The notes under the pieces: generated by a model
The model's database searches: none
What the model was told of the DNA's origin: nothing
What the model saw: only the letters and a program-made list of their open reading frames with translations
Translations under genes and position numbers: made by a program
Assembly: GCA_022478985.1 (NCBI GenBank)
Contig: JAKSZP010002673.1
Location: 1-64,000 of the forward strand
Length of the DNA stretch: 64,000 nucleotides
Direction of reading: 5' to 3'
Source: Massospora cicadina
Taxonomy: Eukaryota > Entomophthoromycota > Entomophthoromycetes > Entomophthorales > Entomophthoraceae
Shown here: one piece after another, positions 53,941 through 64,000 of the stretch
Layout: every line of letters begins with the position of its first letter
Numbering within the stretch: position 1 is the first letter of the stretch

Positions 53941-56900
53941 TTACGCCTGGGCTCCTAAGAGCCTGAGGCGAGGGAAGGGGAGGGAGGAGGCATCGAGAAA
54001 GGCAGGGGGTTTGCGCGCTAGAGCCATGCTGCAGTGATAACTGAGCGGGGGAGGGTTGGCGACATAGTGCAGACCTTCAGGGCCATCTCAAAGTGTACCT
54101 GAAAGTGGGTGATCATGTGTGGAAGGGTCCACACCTGCTGGTCAAAGGCAGCACAAAGGAAGGAGTTATGGATGGTCCAGATGGCTGTGGCATAGGCGAG
54201 GACACGGGGGGCTTGGTGGCAACCAGGCCATGTCTGCTCGAACATGAGGTCTTGCACAGGGTGTCCAAACCAGGGCTGAGCATGGAGGAGCGCGCGGGCC
54301 TTTGGCCAAAATGCGGCGACACCTGGACAGGTGAAAAAATGATGGAGGTGGGAGTCAATAGGCTCCGCACAGTGGGGGAAGCTTTGGTGCTGGAAGGTAG
54401 GGCCAGTCCGTCCCCTGTCCTGTATGAACAGTGGAGCACCCTCCATAAGGTGTTGGACACCTTTGCTGACAGGATGGGGTGATAGACATCCTTCCACAAT
54501 TCCTTAAGGTCAAATCTCACAGAGGGAGGGAGGAGCTCAAGGAGTCTTGGGCGGATGGGAGGACGATCTTGGGGGTTGAGGCGAGTTGTGACAATTTGTC
54601 CATTGTGCACAATTGCATGGCGACGGGGGCTGAGGCCAGGGCCTTCCATTCTGTACGGGAAGGCATGGTGGATCCGCGCGCCTACTCGTTTCAGGGCAAG
54701 GAGAGCCTGGTTCCAGTAGGGGGATGAGGATGGATTTAGGCGATGGCCTGGGTGGTTTGTGAGCCACTCCCCTAATGAGGTCAGAGATGCTCTAGGAAGA
54801 CCCAGAGCTGCTGACACTGACTGGCGGAGGGCGGGCGCCCATTGGGGCATGGGGGTCGCGTCCCAGCAGACAATTGGCCATAGGAACTTCAGGAAAATTG
54901 TGGTGGCGTGGGATCGCGTGTACAGAAGCCCTAGGCCCCCTTCATTGCAGGGTCAGGCAATGGTTGAGAGGGCCATTGGTGGATGGTTTGAGCCCCAGAT
55001 CCAACAGCGGAGGAGTACATTGAGCCGCGTATAAAAGGCATCTGTGAATGGGCAGACGTGCGCTAGGAACCAGACTTTGGAGAGGAGGAACACATTGGCC
55101 ATCAGAGATCGACCCTGGGGGGTGATGTGCCGCCGGTTCCAGCTGGCAATCCTGGAGTTAACTGCTGCAAGGAGCAAGTCCTCATTGTCTTTTAGCGCAA
55201 CTCCTTGTTGGTTGGTGAGAACGCCCAGGTGACGGAAGGTACCGCGCTCAGGTTCAATACCAAATGGTGGGGGGAAGGTGGGGGAGCCGACCTGTACAAC
55301 TGTTGTCTTGGAGGTGTTGACCATGGCGTTGGACGCCTTGGTGTACCTCTCAATGGTCACAGCAGCGAGGGCAACATCCCCAGGGCAGCCAAATGCAATG
55401 GCAGTGTCATCTGCAAATGTCATGGTGCGTGTGGGGGCTTTACCTGGGACCAGAATCCATGTTAGCTTGTCCTGTAAGGAGGCCAAGAGGGGGTCAAGGA
55501 TGATGTTAAAAAGGATAGGGCTCAGGGGGTCCCCTTGCCGGAGACCTTGTCCAACTGGTACTGCCACTGTAAAACCCATTGGCGCCAGGACTCTGGTGTG
55601 GAGCTGGTCATAGAGCGCTGATATCCAGCGCCTAGCTGCGGGTGGGAGATGGAAGCGGGCCAGGGAAGCATCAATATACTTCCAGGCTACCCGATCATAT
55701 GCTTTCTCCATATACAGGAGAGCCATAAAGCCATTCACCTTACGAGAGTTAGCAGTCAAAGTCACGTGAAGGTCATTATAGTTGTCCCATAACGACCTCC
55801 CCGGAATAAAACCGTGCTGGGATGGGGAGAGGCGAGGTGACACCCATTTGGTGATGCAGTTGGCCAGAAGCTTCGTGAAGAGCTTGTGGTCTGTGTTGAT
55901 CAACGCTATGGGGCGCCAGTTCGCCAGGTTCTCACGGTCTGACTTCTTGTGAATGAGGGTCGTGATTGAGCCTCTGGAGTCGGGGAGGACCTCGCCATTC
56001 ACCAAGAGTGCACCGAAGAGGTCGCGGAGGGTTCTGGCTATCACTGCAGGTTCCAGAAGGTACACCTCAAAGGGTATTCCGTCTGGGCCTGGGGCTTTAA
56101 GCCGTGGGGATTTCAGAAGAGTTTCCATCACCTCCTGGATGGAAATAGGCGCCAGTAGAGCCTCATCAGCCCGTGGGTCAATGGGCGGCTCTGGAGCCCG
56201 CCACAGGAAGTCTTGGATGTCCGATGGGTCCACATGGGTGGCATGGAAGAGGCTGGAGTAGAAGCGGTGTAGTTCCTGCGTGATTTCCTCCTTATCTGAA
56301 GTGGTTGTAGTGCCAATATTCAGTGCAGTATTATCCTGCGCTGTTGACCGGGCTTTCTGTTTCTGAAAGGAGAAGCAGGTGGGGCGTTCCCATTGAGCAT
56401 AGTAACGAGATTTTGTAAAGTTTGCTGCCCGTTCTTCCTGCAGTGTGAGCTCCAAGAGGAGTGCTTCCTGCGCCGCTTCCCAGTCTTCTAACCATCCGAG
56501 AGAGGGCAAAGGCTGGAAGTTTCGCTCCAAATGTCTGATTCTGGCTTCCGTCCTTTTGACTCTGGCGCGAGCTGCAGTCATCTGGGCTTTGGCACAGTTG
56601 TAAGCAACGCGGGTGATGCCCTCCTTGGTCACCGCCCATCTAGCCTTGTGGTCAAGCAGGTGGGTGGGGGGAGGTGAGAGTCTCCCGGATGGTCATAGAC
56701 AGCTTCTCATTAGTGAAGGGGTTGTTGAGAAGAGCTGGGGCAACCCCAGGCCAGAACCATTGCGACGGTCTAAGTGTGGTGGTGAGGACAACGGTGAGTG
56801 ACCTGTGATCACTCAGATGGTTTTCACGAGAGATGTGAGAGGAGATGCAGCCAATTAGCAGGGAACCAATCAGTGCCATATCTATGCGTGACGCTGACTA

Positions 56901-57484
56901 GAAAACTCATCAATCATACTGGATCCTAATCATGCAATCTAGGCCAGACGCGGAGGGTGGAAGCGCATCTATAAAGCCACTCAGGCGAAGGAAATCCTGG
57001 AGGCGACTTGATCCAGGGCGTTCCTTTGCTGCAGGGGGGTAAGAGTCATGGACGCGACTTATGTTTGTGTTGAAATCTCCTAAGAGGACTGTATTACGTG
57101 GGAGATTGAGTTGGACGAGCTCTTCCAAGAGCCGATTTTGCTCCTGACCTGCATTAGGCAGGTAAATGCTTGCAGCGAAGAAGGAGAAGTCAGGGTTGGT
57201 GAGTTTGGCCAGTATGAGGCGGCCTATAGATATTGTGAAAAAGAATGGGTTTTAACCCGGGGATTCAAAACAATAAAGGGCGGCATGGTTTGTCCAGAAG
57301 GAGTTGCCTCCAAACTGTTCATTCCATGCAGATTGTTCGTGGGGAGGATATGGGGCTCCTGGACAGCAGCGATGTCAATTTGTGCTGACCTGAAGTTTTG
57401 GAGGAGGCGGGCTCTCCGCTTAAAGTCCCACAACCCATTTGCCATGATGGATTGCAGGGCCAGGGTGATGCCATGGGGACTCAA
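53941..57484 (-). pseudogene. LINE ORF2: endonuclease-reverse transcriptase (copy B, broken)
   Basis: Start 57484 (MSPHGITLALQSIMANG), endonuclease motif 'QIDIAAVQEPHI' at about residue 38. 'NTVLLGDFNTNISRV' follows in 56910-57128 after a frameshift. A TGA lies just upstream of the TAG at 56898-56900 that copy A also has. RT 54953-56632 is open for 559 codons, with 'RLKAPGPDGIPFEVY', 'EKAYDRVAW', 'GLRQGDPLSPILFN' and an intact FADD, running on to 'WIWGSNHPPMALSTIA'. The TGA at 54953-54955, also in copy A, stops it. The C-terminal part (54018-54850) contains 'HFFTCPGVAAFWPKARALL' with a Cys/His module. One G lost near 54053 shifts the last codons before the TAA at 53941. Confidence 0.88.
54953..56632 (-). 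pseudogene. Reverse transcriptase domain of ORF2, copy B (longest open piece)
   Basis: 559 codons, the most complete RT in the window. It runs from the Arg/Glu-rich helical linker through fingers, palm with 'MTFADDTAIAFGCPGD' and thumb to the segment before 'GGLGLL'. The start Met at 56632 is internal: copy A shows the upstream part (56652-56879 here) joined in frame, with a one-base difference near 56665 in copy B. All recognisable catalytic residues are present, so RT chemistry itself could be intact if the flanking breaks are ignored. Confidence 0.85.
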
Positions 57485-57520
57485 AGCTGTTCCCCTCCAT
57501 GTCCTGGGGGTTGCTAGCGC

Positions 57521-59860
57521 TTAAACCTGCTGCTGTGCGGCGGCTAGTTTTGAGTCCTTTAGCTTGACTATTAGCTGCAATCTATGAGGAGCGTCGAGGG
57601 TTCTGAGGGGAAGGAGAGGGTGGGGGGCGGAGGACCCAGTAACCCAGCCTAGGATGCTGCCCCCACTCCGTTGCAGGGGAAGGACCTGAGAGTGCTCAAC
57701 GGCGACCTCCGCGGTGTCCCCATTTGATGAGTCTGAGTCCATATTCACTTCATTTAACACTGCAAAGGATCCGCGCAAAATGGACTGTGGGGTTGGGGTA
57801 GGACTCTTTGAGGTGGCACTTCTACCGCAGGCCGCGGGTTGCCAGTCCATGCTGGTGGGCATAGCTCCATTGGGAGCTGAGGTTTGATGCGATAAATCAC
57901 TGGTGGAGGTTGGTGGGGGTGCCGCGGAGCCCTGAGTGGGGGTGGCTGATGAGGGGCGCCCTGTGAAAGATGCCTTGCGCTTGGTGAGAGGGGAGTTGAC
58001 TCTGGGAGATTGGAGGGGGTGCCCACTGGAAGGGGGGCATGAGCGCGAAGGTATCCCATACCAATAGTGGGGTTAGCTGTTTCAACTGCTAGGCGTAAGG
58101 CCTCAGGGGACAGGTCCTGAACGGGAAACCATTGTGTGGGTTGTGGAATTGCTGCTGCGACCACGTGGGATCGTTTTTGGCCTGGTTTAGGCCCCTGGGT
58201 GGTGGCTAAGAGGGCTTGTTTTCGAGCTGTGCAGCCACTATACAAGTGTCCAAGGGCGTTACACCATGAACACCGGGAGCGCGCCTGATCAGGGTTGACA
58301 AAAAAGATCTCAGGGCATGCCCCAATTACCGCCACACGAGGAATAACCTCAATGTTGCGGGATACAGTGGGGGAGGGGATGAACGACGCCCTAGCAGTGC
58401 GAGCTCTTTGAGTGGGAGCATAGTAAGAGGGGACGCTAAAGTCCACTGAAAGAACAGACCCAAACTCCATTAAACCACGATGGAGTGCCAGTTTAAGAGA
58501 CTCAGGATCAACAGTCGTTGGTAGGTTGGAAAAAGTAACCCATGAAATTTTCTCCAGGTGAGAGCGTGTGCGGGAGATGTGAAGAGATTTGCGTGGAATA
58601 ATGACCTGGAGGGTGGCAGCATGGTCAGCAAGGGCAGCTTCAGTGAAGCCCACATCGATGTAGTGGCCCTCCACTGATTCATGGATGGTGGTGTTAATTG
58701 GGAATGTCTCCGCAATCGCTGCAAAGTATGAGAAGTAATCCTCCATATAGAATTCAACAGGGTTATGCCCATAATAAAGGCGAATTGCATGGGAGAGGGT
58801 TGAGCGAGGTAGAGCTTTTTGCGCTCTAGTTTCGGCCCATTTCTTCTTAACATCAGCAATATCCACTTCACAGGGATCATCTTTGGGTAGCGTTGGTGCC
58901 AGAGGTTTTTGCCACGCCCCAGTGGCTCCTTTAGTACGTTTGTGTTTGCTTTGGGCTGCAATCACAGGTTGAATGCGAGCTGGTGGTTTGGACATGTTTG
59001 CGGAGTTCCCCTGTTACTGGAATGTTACAGAAGTTGCTGGCGTCATATTGAATTGAGGGGCGGATTGTTGGGCCTCGCTAAATTGGGGAGGTTCATCCAG
59101 ATTGGAATTAACCCCAGCCAATTGGGAGGAGGGCGATGTTTCATCACCATCTCAATCTATTTGGGTAAATTCAGCCCGAGTATTTGCTGTAATTTCGTGG
59201 GCAAAACTCATTGGCTGATTGGTGAATTGGTCATTTTCAGCATATGGAGATAAAGTGCCGACTTGAGAAGTGCCAATTATGGGGTTTAAATGGGACGGGT
59301 GAGATTGGAACTGGTGTGAAGTTCCAAAATGTGAACAATTTGAATCCCCATTGGGAAGAGTAGATTGTCCCAATTTGGTGCTTAGTGAACCAGAATGTGC
59401 GGCTAATCCAACCTTACATCCGAGGGTTTGGGGGCCAGGTAGCTGGGTATCGCCCCTCATGGGGGGAGCCAAAAACTCGGCGTCAGCAATAATAGATGGG
59501 GCTGAATTAGCTGACACAATGGGGAGGTGAATGCCTTGATGGGCTGAGTTGCATTCAACTGAGCAGACGCCATTAAAGCAGCATGGGTGATGGCCTCCTT
59601 GGTTGGAGGGGGCCCAGCGGGTTGGTGGGAAGCAGCGCACACAGAGCTGTTAGGCGTGCAGGTTGCAGAAGTGCGATCAGGTGAACTGGCGCTAGTTGAA
59701 GTAGCTCTTAGTTGGGGGTGGTGCCTGCTTTCATGGCCGCTGCTTGAGAACGGGTGATTCTGGTTGACCCTGAGGTGGGAAACTGGGGGTTGCTTCGTTT
59801 GAGGGTGGTGCTGGCTCGTTTGGCTGAGCCCGCGGGTTCTTTTGCGGGGTTTCCTGCCAT
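57521..59860 (-). pseudogene. LINE ORF1: RNA-binding Gag-like protein (copy B, frameshifted)
   Basis: Start 59860. Open piece 57754-58995 (413 codons) covers the RRM-like region and the intact knuckle C-SW-C-x4-H-x4-C ('SRCSWCNALGHLYSGCTARKQ', about residue 240). It then slips out of frame near 57990 (one base fewer than A in a GAG run). The N-terminal part is frameshifted near 59525 and has a TAA or TGA near 59010 and 59150. The C-terminal piece 57521-57862 matches copy A. The frame breaks of A and B are at different places, so the parent ORF1 was probably intact. Confidence 0.83.
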
Positions 59861-59880
59861 ATTTGCTAATAGTTTTCGTA

Positions 59881-59951
59881 AATCTCTTTGGTGGAGCTAA
59901 ATTTCAGGGCTGAATTGATTTCAAAAAAGTGATGCTTAGCAGAAAGAGATT
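59881..59951 (-). promoter_or_regulatory. 5' terminal hairpin of copy B
   Basis: AATCTCTTT (59881-59889) pairs with AAAGAGATT (59943-59951), as in copy A. The loop differs by a few substitutions while the arms are unchanged. Confidence 0.55.
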
Positions 59952-59955
59952 TTTT

Positions 59956-59973
59956 TAGGCCAAGGGATGCCTT
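59956..59973. repeat. Target-site duplication, right, of copy B
   Basis: An exact repeat of 53868-53885. Copy E coding sequence resumes here. Confidence 0.92.
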
Positions 59974-60480
59974 CATTGTGCTGAATTTGATGTGCCCCAG
60001 TGGATATCCCCTGGGGTTAGGCCATTGGTCCATGTAAGGGTTATCTCAGCAGTTAAAGTCGCCAAACAGGATGGTATCTAGTGGGAGAGTGAGTGTTAGA
60101 ACAGTTTCAAGAAATTGTTTTCTCTCAGCTGCGGTGCATTGTGCATAGATGCATGCTATTGAGATTGTTTCCTCTTGGCATGTGATTGTTGCTACCAGGA
60201 TGCAGCCATGAAGGTATGATGAGGAGTTTGTAATTTTTAATTTTTTGTTATTTTGAACGATCACCCCACAGCTAGATGTCCATACTGAATGTGATGGTGA
60301 GACCCTGGCTGACCAGGATCCTTCTTACCCTTGTAGACAGTGGGTTTCTTGGATGGCCAAGGTGTCTATAAGGGGTTTTCACAGAAAGTCCGGCTTTTTG
60401 GCTTGGGACGTTTGAGCCCTGGATCCCCTGATGTTTAGCGTCCATATTGACACTGAGGTGCTGTGGCGCCTCAGGAGCAG
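59974..60480 (-). pseudogene. ORF2 of copy E: N-terminal half of endonuclease
   Basis: Contains 'TILFGDFNC' (about 60046-60075), 'MIVQNNKKLKITNSSSYLHGCILVATITCQEETISIACIYAQCTAAERKQFLETVLTLTLPLDT' (60046-60264). Near 60340-60375 is 'LAIQETHC', the catalytic Glu motif, in another frame. The sequence aligns with copy C 20130-20570. The reading frame is broken by indels. Confidence 0.75.
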
Positions 60481-61690
60481 TTGGGGGGCCTTCTGGCTTT
60501 AACCCACCATGGCTCATTTTGGCCATGCTCCGCGTCTGTACTCCAACTCTCTCAGTGACAATGTCAGTTCCCTTTATCTGACCCAATTTTTCGCGGGAAT
60601 TGCAGTTTTTGGATTTTGCGATTTCTTTTCCCACATGTGTCTCATGATGGTTCAATGCGGGGTGCTTATTGGGTTCTGTAATTTTGGGGTTCGAATTTGG
60701 AGAATTGTGCACCGCATTTTCGCCCATATTGAAGCTGAGTTGTTCCTCAAAGTGTGCATGATTAATGTTACTTGGTGACTCAGTCAAGTTGCTGTGAAAT
60801 CTTCAACCTGGGCATATTGTTATGATTAGTTGCTCAGTGTATATACAAAATATACTCTTGAATTTGTCCAGGGTTGATGGATGATTCCGCGTGTGCTGCT
60901 GCCTCAGCCGCTGCCTGCTTGCAGGCTTTTTGTGCCACTTTGCTTTGTTTATGTGTAACTGAGTCCACAATGGAGTAAAGTCCATCTTCACCCCAGCGGA
61001 ATGGGTGGTGGCCGTCAGTCATTATGGTAAGTTTTTATTACTCTCATCCATGGCTTCCTCACTGTAGTCTGTTTCCATGAAGCCCTCTTTCATGGGGCAT
61101 GTGTGTTCCTTGTGTCCCAATGAACTGCAGTGGTTGCATATAGGTGATGCGCGTTCTGGTGTGATTCAGAATGCGGATGACTGTCCCCCATCCACAAAGT
61201 GAAACTCTGCTGTGCGGAGGATTCTTGATAAGTCATCTTCCACTTTGGGGAATGGGTTGATCATGGCGATAGCTTTGCCTGTGCACAGGGTTGGCATCAG
61301 GCGAAATCGTTGTAATTCGAGTTGCATAATTTCTCTGTAGGCTATGAGCCCTTTGCGGAGCTCCTCCTCAATTACCTTATGGGGAAGGTTGGTAGGGAGC
61401 AAGTTGAAGGTGATGAACAAAGTTTTTGCTTTGTTCCATCTGGTGTGCGCGGTGCGCATTATTCTTTTGCCCTCAAGAAGGGTATTTTCAACGCAGACTT
61501 TTGCTGCGGCATCTGCTTCTTTGGCTGTTTCAAAACCAATATTGATTAATCTGCAGCCCATGTTGTTGGTGGTGACATATACCGCATGGGGGAAAAGGGA
61601 GGGCTGTGCCTCACATGTTTTTCTCCCACAGGGTCAGGGACTCATCCCCAAGGAAGAGTCGGAGCCCAGGTTCCACCTTTGAAAGGGGTT
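60440..61690 (-). pseudogene. LINE ORF1 of copy E (broken)
   Basis: 61166-61561 holds the N-terminal domain and RRM-like region ('GCRLINIGFETAKEADAAAKV', 'TLFITFNLLPTNLPHKVIEEELRKGLIAY', 'TGKAIAMINPF') and ends at a TGA also found in copy C at about 19410. The knuckle follows near 61110-61150 ('ICNHCSSLGHKEHTC'-like in broken frame). 60834-61022 is the 'DGHHPFRWGEDGLYSIVD' segment. 60272-60787 is the Asn/Lys-rich C-terminal part, which runs past the ORF2 start in another frame. An extra A near 61620 breaks the N-terminus. Confidence 0.75.
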
Positions 61691-61934
61691 GGTTACATTG
61701 GATGTACATGTATTGATCTTGTTTTATAGTAAACACCATAAACCCAGAAAGTGTCTGAGTTTGTGGTTTCTTGGCGGCTTAGGTTCCTGGTCCCCCTCCA
61801 GGGTGTTTCTTGCCCTTGGGTGCACCGTTTTGCGCACCTCTTGATGTGATGCTGGCCCATGTTGTTTTAGATTTATTAAAATCGCCCATCTCTCCTGTGT
61901 GATTATCAAAAATTGCTGTTTGAATCTCATCATA

Positions 61935-61954
61935 GTAACTAAAGTGATTGTTAC
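61935..61954 (-). promoter_or_regulatory. 5' terminal hairpin of copy E
   Basis: GTAAC (61935-61939) and GTTAC (61950-61954), the same pair as in copy C, about 17 bases from the element end and followed by GTAAAGAAAAG. Confidence 0.5.
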
Positions 61955-61971
61955 AGTAAAGAAAAGCTTTC

Positions 61972-61987
61972 TCTAAATGAGATATTT
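61972..61987. repeat. Target-site duplication, right, of copy E
   Basis: TCTAAATGAGATATTT; pairs with 50655-50670 with one mismatch. Confidence 0.65.
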
Positions 61988-63529
61988 AGATCTTGATTTT
62001 TATAAAACTATAGTAGATTTTTATTTTGTTTCAAACACTATTTCAGTAATACTCAAATATTAAAAAGTTCCTATGCTCAACCACCCATATTGCCCATGCT
62101 GCTTTGATCTTATGATGATAATAAACGCTTGCTGCCCACCAACATGTTACATTAGCGTGCTGCCTCATAGTATATATCATCTGCTTCCAAAATGCACCTG
62201 GGCTGGCCCAGATAGCCTCAAACGCTTTCAGTTGCTACATATCGCCTTGAGACCTACCTCATCATCTTGCACTCTCAAAAGTGGTGATTCAAAGCCTCTG
62301 GTGCTCCCTCAGGGCAACCTTCATGTCAGAAACTGCTTTTTGACAATAGTGGGTTCTTCTAGTCAGTAGGCCAACTGGCATGAAGACTGGTTGGCCCTTG
62401 CTGTTTCACCTTAGGCAACAGGGCTAGCAGTGCCAGCTGATCCCTTGGCATGTCACCCACGCCATTTGGGGATCCCCAAACCTAAACACCAACCCATAAG
62501 AATATACATAAACTTAAATCAGAAGGGAGAAAAGGCAAAGAGAGATATTTATTGATAGGGAAGCGCCGGGTATTTATATTTACAAAAGGGCCACTGCACC
62601 CTTACTGACCAGTTGACTCATCACTGATTTTTCCAGACAACCACTATTTCTCTCTGCACTTCACTCTTCCCTGGCATCAACCCTATTGCCCTATACTTAC
62701 CATATGCCCAAATTGAATTTTGTTTTATCCTCAGCATTGAGTAGCCAGGAGCTATATAGTTGATTAATATAAATAAACATCAAATTTGAATTTAACCTTC
62801 AAGTCTATTATTATGCGTAAGAAACTATTTTTAAAACTTGGGTAAACTCAGGAAATTTCAGCTTCTTTCTGACAGTACATTTTGGCTCTTCATTAGTTGA
62901 TCTTTAGGAAATCGCTTATTGTTTAAAAGTCAATTATTATGTATGAGGCGCTGGAAACAACCTTTGCTTCAACCTTGGGATCATCAGTTTCCACTGATAT
63001 ATAATAAATTACACAACTGTATCATCCTTGGCTACTAGTTGTCAGTGATCTATAAGCCTAATTTGACCAGTGATTGGTCCTGGACCTACTCACATTTGAT
63101 TTCGGCGAAATACTGAATTTGACCCAACCCACATTGGGGAGCAAAACCAAGCAATTACCTAATAATCACGAGATCTTTTGATAAGCCATTCCGCTTGGAT
63201 TGGACTATTTTATCCCAATCTCACTTAATCATTGGAGGAATCCATCCGGTTAAAATTCCAACATTTCCTCCCACTTAAACAAATGGTATTCCTCCTAATT
63301 CCATCCTTGACGTGTGAGACCGTCATCCAGGGCTTCCCCTCCCCGCCACCAACAATTGTTGGAACACCAACCTCCAGTTTGGGGTCAACCAGCGTGCTCT
63401 TCGCCTCCCTGGATGAACTGGAGGCTCATTCCAACCATATCCTTACCAACCTGTCAGTTACTTTGGTACCAACCAGCAGAACCCCTGTAGTGAACACCTC
63501 TGTTATAATTTTGGTGATATAGGATTTAT
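61988..63529. other. Unassigned region
   Basis: Nothing recognised. A plus-strand frame at 62073-62369 and another at 63232-63522 (Ser/Thr/Leu-rich) have no motif and no neighbours that support them. 62380-62620 is more G/C-rich with 'tcacccacgccatttggggatcccc', which could belong to an LTR, but no partner copy was found. Confidence 0.3.
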
Positions 63530-63840
63530 ACATCAAGAGGGTAGCACAGGGTGAAAGCCCACTGAGCAATGGATGTACAATATAAGATTTTCGGTCCTTA
63601 AGAAAATAATAGGATTTAATAAAATATGAAGCAATAGCTCCAGTGACACCAGATTTATTTATTATTGATACCGGATTCCTTCAACTCCGCTCACTTCTTC
63701 CGTTCTATGATCAATTCTCCTATTCAATCATCTCATCTCGCTTATATATCAGCAACTTTTATCAATAACAATCCTTTTGCTTAGCCTATTTGTTTTCGCC
63801 ATATTCTCATTGGCTCCAGCAGAGTATACTATTCTTCAAT
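63530..63840 (+). repeat. R2 repeat, copy c
   Basis: Collinear with R2 copy a at 29479-29820. Anchors: 'gcaatagctccag', 'tttatttatt', 'ttcaactccgctcacttcttccg', 'caatcatctcatctcgcttatatatcag' and 'cgccatattctcattgg'. It may be an LTR of an element that continues past the window edge. 63841-64000 shows nothing recognisable. Confidence 0.45.
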
Positions 63841-64000
63841 TCACTATTGCCTTAGTTCAAGGTGATTTACTAATTATTCATCATATGTTGACATTGCTTT
63901 ATTGCCTTGAAGGTGATCCATTAAACAGCCGTTCTGACTTGATATTTTCTTATTCCAATGCGCTCAAATATATTCACACACTGTAAACCATGGTTGGAGG

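Larger units (their letters stand above)
53886..59955 (-). mobile_element. Family 1 LINE, near full-length (copy B)
   Basis: 6.07 kb, minus strand, inserted in the endonuclease region of copy E with an exact 18-bp target duplication. The layout is identical to copy A: poly(A) at 53886-53890, ORF2 53941-57484, ORF1 57521-59860, terminal hairpin 59881-59951. A few extra T follow the hairpin at the 5' junction (59951-59955), not present in A. The exact duplication and near identity to A show a recent insertion. It is nevertheless broken by frameshifts and stops. Confidence 0.93.
50671..61971 (-). mobile_element. Family 2 LINE (copy E), split by copy B
   Basis: A minus-strand relative of copy C. 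The 3' end is at 50671 (TAAATAAAT-type tail, then 'ccctggtcatcttgcc' in sense). The 5' end at 61971 has CTTTTCT, hairpin and GATAATCACA. Removing the 6.1-kb family 1 copy B (53868-59955, with one target duplication) leaves an element of about 5.2 kb, the same as copy C. ORF1 and ORF2 align with C throughout but carry many stops and frameshifts. Confidence 0.88.

Noticed and set aside
9858..59955. Copies A and B as a segmental duplication.
   Set aside because: The similarity stops exactly at the element ends, and each copy has its own target duplication in unrelated flanks.
1..64000. CRISPR arrays, bacterial operons, rRNA genes or phage.
   Set aside because: No regularly spaced short repeats, no ribosome-binding-site-led gene rows and no rRNA-like segments; all long frames belong to eukaryotic retrotransposons.

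Overview
The window is a piece of a repeat-rich eukaryotic nuclear genome. I could not identify a single intact host gene. It contains no prokaryotic features, rRNA, CRISPR array or stand-alone tRNA gene. Nearly everything recognisable is retrotransposon, layered by successive insertions. The host cannot be named from the sequence. A large-genome fungus is my best guess: the LINEs have an ORF1 with a CCHC knuckle and an ORF2 ending in a Cys/His module, and a collagen-like Gag-region ORF sits in a Ty3/gypsy element. An early plant or another repeat-rich eukaryote is not excluded. Differences between the two closest LINE copies fall often at CpG, which suggests cytosine methylation.

Two LINE families are present. 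Family 1 (copies at 9858-15928 minus, 53886-59955 minus, about 42720-47564 plus, and a 49-bp 3' scrap at 28639-28687) has ORF1 with a CCHC knuckle. Its ORF2 has an APE-type endonuclease, RT and a C-terminal Cys/His module, and the element ends in poly(A). Family 2 (1-752 minus, 3315-9691 minus, 18612-23821 plus, 50671-61971 minus) has the same plan but a different sequence and an A/T-rich TAAAT-type tail. A tRNA-derived SINE (33938-34231) carries the family 2 3' end as its tail, so family 2 is its likely mobilising partner.

Layout: 1-752 is the 5' end of a family 2 LINE. 2808-16190 is one copy of a repeat (R1) split first by an old family 2 LINE and then by family 1 copy A; a second uninterrupted R1 copy lies at about 16763-17660. 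A Ty3/gypsy element (G1) runs from about 18576 to 32003. Its 5' LTR is split by family 2 copy C, its RT by the 49-bp scrap and its integrase by two R2 repeats. A second pol remnant (G2, 32030-34760) directly follows and is split by the SINE. A third (G3) fills about 35200-39732. Family 1 copy F lies at about 42720-47564 and another gypsy RT/RNase H remnant at 47880-48900. Family 2 copy E (50671-61971) carries family 1 copy B inside its endonuclease region. A third R2 copy lies near the right end.

Eight flanking target-site duplications (most exact, two partly decayed) fix most insertion boundaries, so the order of insertion can be read directly. All elements seen are broken by stops or frameshifts. 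Copies A and B nonetheless share the same two internal stops in ORF2 despite having different target sites.
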